Source: an uncultured Candidatus Saccharibacteria bacterium
Lineage (GTDB): Bacteria; Patescibacteriota; Saccharimonadia; Saccharimonadales; Saccharimonadaceae
Assembly (NCBI GenBank): GCA_938036825.1
Contig: CALHWD010000005.1
Span: 1-64,000 of the forward strand
Direction: 5' to 3'
Length of the DNA: 64,000 bases
Below are positions 33,909 through 41,124 of this stretch, in pieces. The position numbers and the translations under genes are program-made. Below the pieces are notes generated by a model that made no database searches, had not been told where the DNA came from, and worked only from the letters and a program-made list of their open reading frames with translations. Numbering within the stretch: position 1 is the stretch's first letter; each line of letters starts with the position of its first letter.

Positions 33909-34026
33909 TAGCAGGATATTAACTTTGCGAGTGAAACGGGAGTTTTGCGTTCTGGTTGTTCGCCTATGGAGAGCGGCCGGCAGCACGAGACAAACATTTT
34001 GCTGGCTACTAATCGAAAGGTAAGCA
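33909..34026 (+). promoter_or_regulatory. Leader of the rplF group
   Basis: About 115 nt between the predicted start of transcription and the rplF ATG. It is G/C-richer than its surroundings (around GAGAGCGGCCGGCAGCACGAG) and ends in GAAAGGTAAGCA. A leader this long before a ribosomal gene suggests a protein-binding control element, but I see no known motif. Confidence 0.35.
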
Positions 34027-34569
34027 ATGAGTCTGAGTCGAATCGGAAAACTGCCGGTGGCGATTCCATCGGGTGTGACAATCACGGTTGACTCTGGTGA
34101 TGTGGTCGTCAAGGGCCCCAAAGGTGAGCTCTCGCAGTTCATTACGCCAGCGGTCGAGGTGAAGGTCGAGGACGGGCAGGTGACGGTTCATCCCAAGGAT
34201 GAATCCAAGGCTGCTCGAGCCCAGCATGGGCTGATGCGCGCCCTCATCAACAATATGGTGATTGGCGTGACCCAGGGGTACGAAAAGCGCCTCGAGGTCA
34301 AAGGTGTGGGCTTTCGGGTTTCGTCGAGCAACAACGAGCTGACGATGAGCCTGGGCTTTAGCCACGAAGTCCACTACAAAGCTCCAGAGGGAGTTAATGT
34401 AACGAACGAGCGAATGGTAATCGTCGTGACAGGTATCGACAAGCAAAAGGTCGGCCAAGTCGCCGCCGAGATCCGCGCTCTTAAGAAGCCAGAGCCATAC
34501 AAGGGCAAGGGCATTATGTACGTTGGTGAGCAAATTTTGCGCAAAGCAGGGAAGGCAGGTAAGAAATAA
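34027..34569 (+). CDS. rplF: 50S ribosomal protein L6
   Basis: A 180-residue protein near the factor-binding site. Seen: MSLSRIGKLPVAIPSGV, VKGPKGELSQFI, and the C-terminal repeat with GIDKQKVGQVAAEIRALKKPEPYKGKGIMY. Standard length. Overlaps rplR by TAATG. Confidence 0.98.
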   Translation: MSLSRIGKLPVAIPSGVTITVDSGDVVVKGPKGELSQFITPAVEVKVEDGQVTVHPKDESKAARAQHGLMRALINNMVIGVTQGYEKRLEVKGVGFRVSSSNNELTMSLGFSHEVHYKAPEGVNVTNERMVIVVTGIDKQKVGQVAAEIRALKKPEPYKGKGIMYVGEQILRKAGKAGKK

Positions 34570-34925
34570 TGGCACACGCATTAGCAAAAAAACTCCTGAA
34601 TCGTGACCTGCGCAAGCGCCGCGTTCGGGCCCGCGTGCACGGCACGGCTCAGCGCCCACGTTTGAGTGTGACGATTAGCAACCTGCACGTGAGCGCGCAG
34701 CTTATCGATGATGATGCTCACACAACATTGGCTGCTGCCACCACTGTTGGTACCAAAGCAACCGGCACTATGACGGAGAAGGCCGCCAAGGTGGGCACAG
34801 ACATCGCCAAGAAGGCCAAGAAAGCAAAGATAAGTGCAGTCGTCTTTGATCGCAATGGTCGCCAGTACGCTGGCCGCTTGAGCGCCCTGGCAGACGCTGC
34901 CCGCAAGGAAGGATTGGAGTTTTAG
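34569..34925 (+). CDS. rplR: 50S ribosomal protein L18
   Basis: A 118-residue 5S rRNA-binding protein. Seen: RKRRVRARVHGTAQRPRLSVTISNLHVSAQLIDDD and the C-terminal VVFDRNGRQYAGRLSALADAARKEGLEF. Confidence 0.97.
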   Translation: MAHALAKKLLNRDLRKRRVRARVHGTAQRPRLSVTISNLHVSAQLIDDDAHTTLAAATTVGTKATGTMTEKAAKVGTDIAKKAKKAKISAVVFDRNGRQYAGRLSALADAARKEGLEF

Positions 34926-34926
34926 T

Positions 34927-35514
34927 ATGGCAGACAGACCTGCAAATACTACATCTCGCCCAAATGACCGGCGCAACCAGCGTGGTCGGGGCCGAGGTGG
35001 TCGCCGCGATGACCGGCGCAACCAGCGTGATGACACGCCAAAGGAATTTGAAGAAGTTGTTGTCAATATCGACCGCGTGGCGCGCGTCGTTAAGGGTGGC
35101 CGCCGCTTCCGCTTTAAGGCGCTGGTGGTGGTGGGCAACCGCAAGAACAAGGTTGGTGTTGGTGTGGCGAAGGGTGCCGATGTGCAGACTGCCATTGCCA
35201 AGGCAACTTCAGTAGCCAAGAAGCATCTCGTTATTATTCCGGTGGTGAATGAGACCATCCCGCACGAGATGGAAGTCAAGCTTAGTGGTGCGCGCGTGCT
35301 TATCAAGCCAGCTGCGCCTGGTACGGGTATCATTGCCGGTGGTGTGGTGCGCGCCGTCATTGGCGTGACGGGTATTCGCAACCTGCTTTCGAAGAGCCTG
35401 GGCAGCACCAACAAGGTAAACATTGCCTATGCTACGGTAGAAGCTCTGCGCAGCATGGTGCCGCGTGAGCAGTGGGTTGGTGCCAAGAAGCAACCCACAA
35501 AGGAGGGCAAGTAG
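34927..35514 (+). CDS. rpsE: 30S ribosomal protein S5
   Basis: A 195-residue decoding-fidelity protein. After a ~35-residue Arg/Gly/Asp-rich tail comes the normal body: EEVVVNIDRVARVVKGGRRFRFKALVVVGN, GVGVAKGADVQTAIAKA and GGVVRAVIGVTGIRNLLSKSLGS. In most bacteria rpmD (L30) follows; here rplO starts immediately at the next base. Confidence 0.98.
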   Translation: MADRPANTTSRPNDRRNQRGRGRGGRRDDRRNQRDDTPKEFEEVVVNIDRVARVVKGGRRFRFKALVVVGNRKNKVGVGVAKGADVQTAIAKATSVAKKHLVIIPVVNETIPHEMEVKLSGARVLIKPAAPGTGIIAGGVVRAVIGVTGIRNLLSKSLGSTNKVNIAYATVEALRSMVPREQWVGAKKQPTKEGK

Positions 35515-35994
35515 ATGAAATACAACGAACTCCACATTGCAGCCAATAAAGATCGCAAGCGCGTTGGCCGCGGCATTGCCGCTGGCGGTGGCAAGACCGC
35601 TGGCCGTGGTACCAAGGGGCAAAACGCCCGCACTGGTAAGAAACTGCGCCCAATGTTCCAAGGTGGGCAGAATGGTATTGCTACAGCAGTGCCAAAGGCA
35701 CGCGGCTTTAAGAGCCTGCGCACCCCTGCTCAGGTGGTGTATAGTGATCATCTCAACAGCCTGTCGGGCACCGTTGATAACTTTGCGCTGTACGAAGCTG
35801 GGCTGATTGAGACGCCATTCCACAGTGTGAAGGTAATCACCCGTGGTGAACTGACTGCCAAGCTTGCACTCCAGACGCAAGGCGCGTCGAAGAGTGTGGT
35901 AGCTGCGCTCGAGGCAGCTGGTGGCTCCTTCGAAAAGACCACCACGCCGCGCCAAACCTCGCGCAAACAAGCCGAGGCAGAGGACGCCGCCTAG
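35515..35994 (+). CDS. rplO: 50S ribosomal protein L15
   Basis: A 159-residue protein of the large subunit. Seen: MKYNELHIAANKDRKRVGRGIAAGGGKTAGRGTKGQNARTG at the Gly-rich start and the C-terminal ELTAKLALQTQGASKSVVAALEAAGGS. It is the last gene of the cluster; secY, adk and infA, which often follow, are absent. Confidence 0.98.
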   Translation: MKYNELHIAANKDRKRVGRGIAAGGGKTAGRGTKGQNARTGKKLRPMFQGGQNGIATAVPKARGFKSLRTPAQVVYSDHLNSLSGTVDNFALYEAGLIETPFHSVKVITRGELTAKLALQTQGASKSVVAALEAAGGSFEKTTTPRQTSRKQAEAEDAA

Positions 35995-36015
35995 ACATTT
36001 TTGCTGACATACGAC

Positions 36016-36046
36016 AAAGCACCTCTTGTGTGAGAGGTGCTTTGTT
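36016..36046 (+). terminator. Intrinsic terminator after rplO
   Basis: AAAGCACCTCT (36016-36026) and AGAGGTGCTTT (36033-36043), loop TGTGTG. The T-run is short (TTTGTT). Confidence 0.85.
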
Positions 36047-36114
36047 ACTGGGGAGACGCTTTGTATTGTATAGATGCGCGCTCAAAAATTATCTATACAC
36101 GCATAGGATCAACT

Positions 36115-36140
36115 AAAAAACCACATTTCTTTAAGTGTAG
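36115..36140 (-). terminator. Terminator of the candidate 25-residue gene
   Basis: On the minus strand CTACACTT and AAATGTGG form an eight-position stem with one mismatch and loop AAAG, then six T (plus-strand A-run 36115-36120). Confidence 0.55.
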
Positions 36141-36150
36141 CTGATATTGG

Positions 36151-36228
36151 CTAGGCAAGAAACTTCATGATGCACGTGCCAGCGCGTTGTACTGGACTAA
36201 TGTAACACCAACGATTATACTTACCCAT
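36151..36228 (-). CDS. Candidate 25-residue peptide gene
   Basis: ATG at 36228 preceded at good distance by AAGGAG; the frame encodes MGKYNRWCYISPVQRAG followed by TCIMKFLA and a TAG stop. A stem-loop with a T-run lies 10 nt downstream, so ribosome-binding site, short frame and terminator form a compact unit. It contains two cysteines and no membrane segment. No homology recognised; coding is a proposal. The surrounding 500-nt gap holds only this and three terminators. Confidence 0.35.
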   Translation of the reverse strand: MGKYNRWCYISPVQRAGTCIMKFLA

Positions 36229-36448
36229 CCTTGTCTCCTTGTATGATGTGTTTTTGCTAAAGCAATACTGCTATAAAGTTGATAAGCTTAGAGTCTTATC
36301 GTCGTTTATTAGCAGGGCAAAATAGGCCACCAGCCCTTGCCGCACAAAAGATATTTCCCTGTTGGCATAGTATAATACCTCCTTTCTGCTTATAGCGTAG
36401 CAATAATTTGCTCGCACTGCAAATTTCGTACAAAAAACAGAGGTCACA

Positions 36449-36477
36449 AATAGAGCCAGCACTACGCTGGCTCTATT
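36449..36477 (-). terminator. Terminator of the DUF5684-type gene
   Basis: AATAGAGCCAGC (36449-36460) pairs perfectly with GCTGGCTCTATT (36466-36477), loop ACTAC. On the minus strand it lies 22 nt after the stop; the T-rich tail is weak. Confidence 0.7.
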
Positions 36478-36499
36478 GCTTGGTGATGTTAGAGCTTTA

Positions 36500-36997
36500 T
36501 TAGGCTTGTGGTGGTTGCTGCGATGTCTGTGCCTGCGGCTGTTGTGGTGGGTAGGGGTACGGCGCAGGCTGAGGCGCAACTGGCCCAAGATACTGGCTGG
36601 GGCCAAAACCGAGGATTGGGTACATAATGACCGGGAAGAAGATCGTTAATACACCGAAGCCAGTTGATTTGCCAAAGGACTTAGCAAGCTCGAGTGCCGA
36701 CACAATAGCAACATAGATATTGACAAAAGGCACAAACAGTAGCAACACCCACCACTCTGGCCGACCGATGATTTGCATCAGGACGACGGTATTGTAGATA
36801 GGGATAAGGGCAGCCCAGCCTGGCTTGCCAGCTTTGGTAAATATTCGCCACAGCGAGGCAAGTACGACTGCCATCACAGCAAAGCTTAGAATGAGCATGA
36901 TGATGACCATCACCCACACTAGTGGATCTGCAGCACTGCTGGTTGCTGGGGTATATGAGGGGGTTGAATAATAACTCGAAGAATAATCGTAGTCCAT
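36500..36997 (-). CDS. DUF5684-type membrane protein
   Basis: A 165-residue inner-membrane protein. A Tyr/Ser-rich start (~22 residues) precedes a transmembrane segment (VWVMVIIMLILSFAVMAVVL), then the family core WRIFTKAGKPGWAALIPIYNTVVLMQIIGRPEWWVLLLFVPFVNIYVAIVSALELAKSFGK, and a third hydrophobic stretch ending YPILGFG. A Pro/Gln/Tyr-rich tail of ~30 residues closes it. The family, common in CPR genomes and sometimes labelled signal-peptidase-related, has no proven function. Confidence 0.85.
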   Translation of the reverse strand: MDYDYSSSYYSTPSYTPATSSAADPLVWVMVIIMLILSFAVMAVVLASLWRIFTKAGKPGWAALIPIYNTVVLMQIIGRPEWWVLLLFVPFVNIYVAIVSALELAKSFGKSTGFGVLTIFFPVIMYPILGFGPSQYLGPVAPQPAPYPYPPQQPQAQTSQQPPQA

Positions 36998-37253
36998 ACT
37001 ACTCCATAATAATCTAAAGTTAATGAATACTACACATTATAACAGACAGGGTAGGGTGTGGCAAATTACGAGACAAAGAGGTTATATAGAGATGGCTTTA
37101 TCTCTCCTATGATTTACCGATTAAGAATAGATAATACGAAAACACAGAGTAGTAAATATGCGTATAGAAACAGAACATACTAAAAAGCTAATGTCAATAT
37201 AACAGTAACTCCTTTGTGACTAAGTTTTGTCTTAGTCTCTATAGTAGCTATTG

Positions 37254-37546
37254 CTTATCTATCTCCATCCATATATTCTTCTCCATCTCATATTTTATTA
37301 ATCATATCTATCTTCATATATTCTCCTTTTCTATCTCTATAACTCTCTTTCTCTACTATTTATCTATTTCTATTTCTCTATCTATATCCTTATCTATATT
37401 TCTATCTATTTCTATACTTATCTCTATTTCTATCTATTTATCTATCTTTATATCTCTTTATCTTTATATTTATTTACTTATTCTTTCTATTTCTCTATTT
37501 ATCTCTATCCTCTATCTCTACCTATATCTCCATATCCATCCATATC
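37254..37546. repeat. 293-nt tract without a single G (plus strand)
   Basis: From 37254 to 37546 the plus strand contains only A, C and T. It is a degenerate array of TCTATY-type units (CTATCTATTTCTATCTC and variants). A long plus-strand frame (37216-37569) crosses it but encodes only a Ser/Ile/Leu/Tyr low-complexity string, so I reject it as a gene. It lies between the upstream side of the DUF5684 gene and the end of the ATP synthase operon. Confidence 0.9.
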
Positions 37547-37620
37547 GATTTCTCTCCTATTATATATAAATATATAAAAGAAGAGAAAAAGAGTCCGCCG
37601 TAACAGAGAAAAAACAGGGT

Positions 37621-37652
37621 AACTATAGTACAAATCGATTTGTACTATAGTT
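37621..37652. repeat. Perfect 32-nt palindrome
   Basis: Arms AACTATAGTACAAATC and its exact complement meet with no spacer. It is followed at once by the G-rich block at 37653. It could be a protein-binding site or cruciform. Confidence 0.9.
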
Positions 37653-37669
37653 GGGAGGGGGAGGGAGGG
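37653..37669 (+). other. Potential G-quadruplex
   Basis: GGGAGGGGGAGGGAGGG: four runs of at least three G with single-A loops, the pattern of a stable parallel quadruplex. G-rich sequence continues to about 37681. Confidence 0.75.
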
Positions 37670-37692
37670 AAATGAGGGGAGGATAGGCAAAG

Positions 37693-37735
37693 AAAACAGC
37701 AGCCAACACGGAGAGAATATCTCGGTTGGCTGCTG
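37693..37735 (-). terminator. Terminator of the ATP synthase operon
   Basis: CAGCAGCCAAC (37697-37707) pairs with GTTGGCTGCTG (37725-37735); on the minus strand the stem is followed by TTTTCTTT. It lies 24 nt after atpD, leaving no room for atpC. Confidence 0.92.
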
Positions 37736-37759
37736 CCGTATAAGAATGTGCAGGGAGCG

Positions 37760-39139
37760 CTAGTCTTGCTTCTCGCTCAGTGGCACTGGCGACATGTAGA
37801 ACCAGTTCTCTGGCTTGTCGTCGTACTTGCCACTCAGGATATCCTTGGCATCGCGGATGGTATCAGCAAGCTTGAAGTAGCTTCCAGGGTTGCCGGTAAA
37901 TTGCTCAGCAACGTGGAATGGCTGCGCCAAGAAGCGCTGCAGACGGCGTGCCCGGGCAACGATCTGCTTCTGGTCGTCGCTGAGCTCTTCCATACCCAGG
38001 ATGGCAATGATATCCTGCAGCTCCTTGTACTGCTGCAAGACGCGCTGCACTTCGCGAGCCACCTGATAGTGCTCCTCGCCAACCACCTCTGGGTCGAGTG
38101 AGTTAGAGCTGGAGTCGAGCACGTCCACCGCTGGGTAAATACCAATCTCTGTCAGGGCGCGGTTCATCACGATGGTAGCATCCAGGTGAGCAAAGGTAGT
38201 GGCAGGCGCTGGGTCGGTTAGGTCGTCAGCTGGCACATAGACAGCCTGAACAGAGGTAATCGAGCCCTTCTTGGTACTGGTGATGCGCTCTTGCAGGGCA
38301 CCCATCTCTTGCTGCAGGTTTGGCTGGTAGCCCACCGCACTTGGCAAACGGCCGAGCAGGGCAGACACCTCAGCACCAGCCTGCGTAAAGCGGAAGATAT
38401 TGTCGACAAAGAGCAGCACATCCTTACCTTCATCACGGAAGGCTTCGGCCATTGCCAGGCCAGCCAGTGCCACCCGCAAACGTGCCCCCGGTGGTTCGTT
38501 CATCTGGCCAAAGACAAGCGATGTCTTATCCAGCACGCCAGCATCCTTCATCTCGTGGTAGAGGTCGTTGCCCTCGCGGGTACGTTCACCCACACCAGCA
38601 AAGACAGAGTTACCACTGTGGAACTTGGCGATGTTGTTGATCAGCTCCTGGATGAGCACGGTCTTACCCACGCCAGCACCGGCAAAGAGCCCCGCTTTGC
38701 CACCCTTGGTGAGTGGCGCAATGAGGTCGATCACCTTGATACCAGTCTCGAGGATCTCGGTCTTGTTGGATTGCTCGGTGAGGGCAGGGGGCTCAGCATG
38801 GATGGGGGCACGCTGCGCATCATCGGCTACCGGCTCGCCATCGATCGGTTCACCCACCACATTAAACATCCGCCCTTGCGTTGCTTCACCTACAGGTACG
38901 CGGATCGGCGCACCAGTTGCAATTACTGCCTGGCCACGCTTCAGGCCGTCGGTCGATTGCAGGCTGATAGTCCGCACCGTTTGCTCGTCAAGGTGCTGTG
39001 CCACTTCAAGCGTCAGCGTCTGGCCATCGCGCTCGACGTGCAGGGCGTCGTAGATAGCTGGCAACTCCACCTCGCGGTCGAACTCGACATCCACCACCAC
39101 ACCCATGATCTGGATGATTTTTCCTTGGTTTTTACTCAT
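37760..39139 (-). CDS. atpD: ATP synthase F1 subunit beta
   Basis: The catalytic subunit, 459 residues. Seen: Walker A GLFAGAGVGKTVLIQELI, the ERTREGNDLYHEM block with the catalytic Glu region, Walker B DVLLFVDNIFRFTQAG, and ALLGRLPSAVGYQP. The C-terminal DELSDxD-like loop is MEELSDDQKQIV. It is the last gene of the operon; the epsilon gene that normally follows is missing. Confidence 0.98.
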   Translation of the reverse strand: MSKNQGKIIQIMGVVVDVEFDREVELPAIYDALHVERDGQTLTLEVAQHLDEQTVRTISLQSTDGLKRGQAVIATGAPIRVPVGEATQGRMFNVVGEPIDGEPVADDAQRAPIHAEPPALTEQSNKTEILETGIKVIDLIAPLTKGGKAGLFAGAGVGKTVLIQELINNIAKFHSGNSVFAGVGERTREGNDLYHEMKDAGVLDKTSLVFGQMNEPPGARLRVALAGLAMAEAFRDEGKDVLLFVDNIFRFTQAGAEVSALLGRLPSAVGYQPNLQQEMGALQERITSTKKGSITSVQAVYVPADDLTDPAPATTFAHLDATIVMNRALTEIGIYPAVDVLDSSSNSLDPEVVGEEHYQVAREVQRVLQQYKELQDIIAILGMEELSDDQKQIVARARRLQRFLAQPFHVAEQFTGNPGSYFKLADTIRDAKDILSGKYDDKPENWFYMSPVPLSEKQD

Positions 39140-39701
39140 TCATTTCTCCTTCTTTTTGTCGATGATCGTAATATCTTCTCTCCCCCGGTACAGGGTACAT
39201 ATCCCATTCTGTCATTTGGGGGTCTACTTTCGCCAATTCGCTCAAGTCTGCAAGTGGTTTTGTTAAGAATATACTTCCTCCTGTGACACGATAGAGGGCA
39301 GCTCTTACTAAGGCCTTTAAGCCATCGCCTGGCTTCCAGGTTGGCGTATCGCTATAGTCACAAGGGAGATGAACCCCAGCTTCGTAGCACGAACCGTGTA
39401 TAGCACTTCTACCAAATCCTGCCAACTGGTCGTGCCACTTCTCCGTTGCCTTAACTAGCTCAGCGTACGACAGATATTCTTCGGATGTTTTTGGAGCATG
39501 TCCATGTTGAGCCGTCCATATCTTCAGGATATCTTCTTCGCTTGGATCATATCCAGAAAAGTCATCTGGATCAGGGTTGCCGTCTTTATCGACACCAAGC
39601 ATCTCAACATGACCCGAGCGACCATCTTTTCCTTCAACGAAGATAGGGACAACTCGAGTATCTTCAGTATATTCTTGGTTATATGATGGTAGTTCACTCA
39701 T
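39132..39701 (-). CDS. Unknown soluble protein inserted in the ATP synthase operon
   Basis: A 189-residue acidic protein with no membrane segment. Features: VVPIFVEGKDGRSGHVEMLGVDKDGNPDPDDFSGY (Asp/Gly-rich), a helical YLSYAELVKATEKWHDQLAGFG and two cysteines at HGSCYEAGVHLPCDY. It does not resemble the epsilon subunit. It overlaps atpD at its 3' end and the membrane gene upstream by TGATG, so it is co-translated with the ATP synthase. Confidence 0.7.
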   Translation of the reverse strand: MSELPSYNQEYTEDTRVVPIFVEGKDGRSGHVEMLGVDKDGNPDPDDFSGYDPSEEDILKIWTAQHGHAPKTSEEYLSYAELVKATEKWHDQLAGFGRSAIHGSCYEAGVHLPCDYSDTPTWKPGDGLKALVRAALYRVTGGSIFLTKPLADLSELAKVDPQMTEWDMYPVPGERRYYDHRQKEGEMNE

Positions 39702-40225
39702 CAGGTCTTCTCCTTTATTTTTGCTAAAGTTACTCTCCCATTATTACCAGCGATTACTCCTTTGCGCAACCTAGCATGACACAGATAGTCGTATACCACC
39801 ATACCACTATAGACAACAAGTATGGTAATTGGAATGTATGGCAATAACATGCGAATAGCTGGCAGCTCAGCACACGCCATAATAGGCTGAGCCGGCCAGG
39901 CAAGGCGGGCCACATCATTGGCCTGCGCCTCCACACCATGCACAGCAAAGGAGGCAAGAAAGCCTGCAATATACGAGCCAAGGCCAGCACAAATGATAAC
40001 CAGCAGGCCAGTTATAACACCTACAAAGCTTACGCCGTGCCGCCGACCATACCGCCAATACCATAGCCCGCCAAGAGCATATGGCAGCACGAGGGCAAGG
40101 CCAAGAAGTAGCCCCTCACCCTGGCTGGCAGATAGCATCTGAGCACCACCCACAAGAAGCAACACCGCACACACGAGCGCATACATGGCAAGTGCAGCCA
40201 TCACAATACGCCCGTAGTGTTTCAT
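39701..40225 (-). CDS. Unknown membrane protein inserted in the ATP synthase operon
   Basis: A 174-residue protein with four hydrophobic segments: IVMAALAMYALVCAVLLLVG, GLLLGLALVLPYALGGLWYW, GVITGLLVIICAGLGSYIAGFLASF and LPYIPITILVVYSGMVVYDYL. A basic cytoplasmic tail ends it. Its ATG overlaps the atpG stop (ATGGGATGA), proof of tight coupling. No family recognised; an assembly or ion-handling helper is only a guess. Confidence 0.72.
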   Translation of the reverse strand: MKHYGRIVMAALAMYALVCAVLLLVGGAQMLSASQGEGLLLGLALVLPYALGGLWYWRYGRRHGVSFVGVITGLLVIICAGLGSYIAGFLASFAVHGVEAQANDVARLAWPAQPIMACAELPAIRMLLPYIPITILVVYSGMVVYDYLCHARLRKGVIAGNNGRVTLAKIKEKT

Positions 40226-41109
40226 CCCATTGCCTCCACACCAGCGCTGATCTCGGTCAGCTCTTGGGTGATGGTGCCTTGGCGCTGCTTGTTCATCTCG
40301 AGTGTTAGGTCGTCAACGAGGCTGGTGGCGTTATCGGTGGCGTTCTTCATGGCAAGCATGCGCTGGCTGTGCTCGCTCGCCCGAGCATCGAGCAGAGCTT
40401 GGTAGAGCCGGGCACTGACCATGCGCGCAGCGATGGTGTCGAGTACTGCTTGCGGGCTTGGCTCAAAGAGTGCTTCATCATCTGGGATTGCTTCATCGTC
40501 ATCCACCGCATCGAGCTGCTCGGCATCAAGGCCAGCGGGCAGGAGATGGATTGCGTCAGGGTGCTGCGTCATACTGCTATAAAAGCGGGTGAATACGACG
40601 TCGACCGCATCGACCTGCTTACTCACAAACATATCGTGCGCGGTGTCGAGAATTGCCCGGAAGGCTGGGCCTGTTGGGCGATCTGGCACATCCTCGTACA
40701 CCCCAACCACCTGCGTATCCTTAAGGCGCGCAACAAACTGCGCTGCCTTGCGCCCCACCGCAATGGTAGTATTTTCGATCCCGGCTGCATCGTCATCGCG
40801 CAGGAGCTGGACATAGCGCTTGAGGACATTGCTGTTGTAGGCACCAGCCAGTCCTTTATCGGCAGCGATAACGATGATCAAGCGGCGCTTGACTGTGCGC
40901 TGGGCAAACAGGGGGTGATCGTCGGTCGCACCCTGGCGCGAGAGGTAGCGCAAGAGGCCACGTGCTGCCGTGGTATACGGTGTAGTGGTGCGACTTGCAT
41001 CTTGGGCGCGGCGCATCTTGCTCGCTGCTACCATCTGCATTGCCTTGGTGATCTGCTTGGTACTCTTAACCGAGCGAATCCGTGCTTTGAGCTGTTGCGT
41101 ATTGGGCAT
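40222..41109 (-). CDS. atpG: ATP synthase F1 subunit gamma
   Basis: The central rotor shaft, 295 residues. Seen: LKARIRSVKSTKQITKAMQMVAASKMRRAQ at the N-terminus, VIAADKGLAGAYNSNVLK and the C-terminal helix SEHSQRMLAMKNATDNATSLVDDLTLEMNKQRQGTITQELTEI. An acidic insert (DAEQLDAVDDDEAIPDDEALFE) enlarges the middle. Confidence 0.97.
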   Translation of the reverse strand: MPNTQQLKARIRSVKSTKQITKAMQMVAASKMRRAQDASRTTTPYTTAARGLLRYLSRQGATDDHPLFAQRTVKRRLIIVIAADKGLAGAYNSNVLKRYVQLLRDDDAAGIENTTIAVGRKAAQFVARLKDTQVVGVYEDVPDRPTGPAFRAILDTAHDMFVSKQVDAVDVVFTRFYSSMTQHPDAIHLLPAGLDAEQLDAVDDDEAIPDDEALFEPSPQAVLDTIAARMVSARLYQALLDARASEHSQRMLAMKNATDNATSLVDDLTLEMNKQRQGTITQELTEISAGVEAMG

Positions 41110-41124
41110 AGCGACCTCCGTTGC

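Noticed and set aside
37216..37569. 117-codon plus-strand frame over the G-less tract
   Set aside because: Encodes only Ser/Ile/Leu/Tyr low-complexity sequence produced by the TCTATY repeat; no ribosome-binding site.
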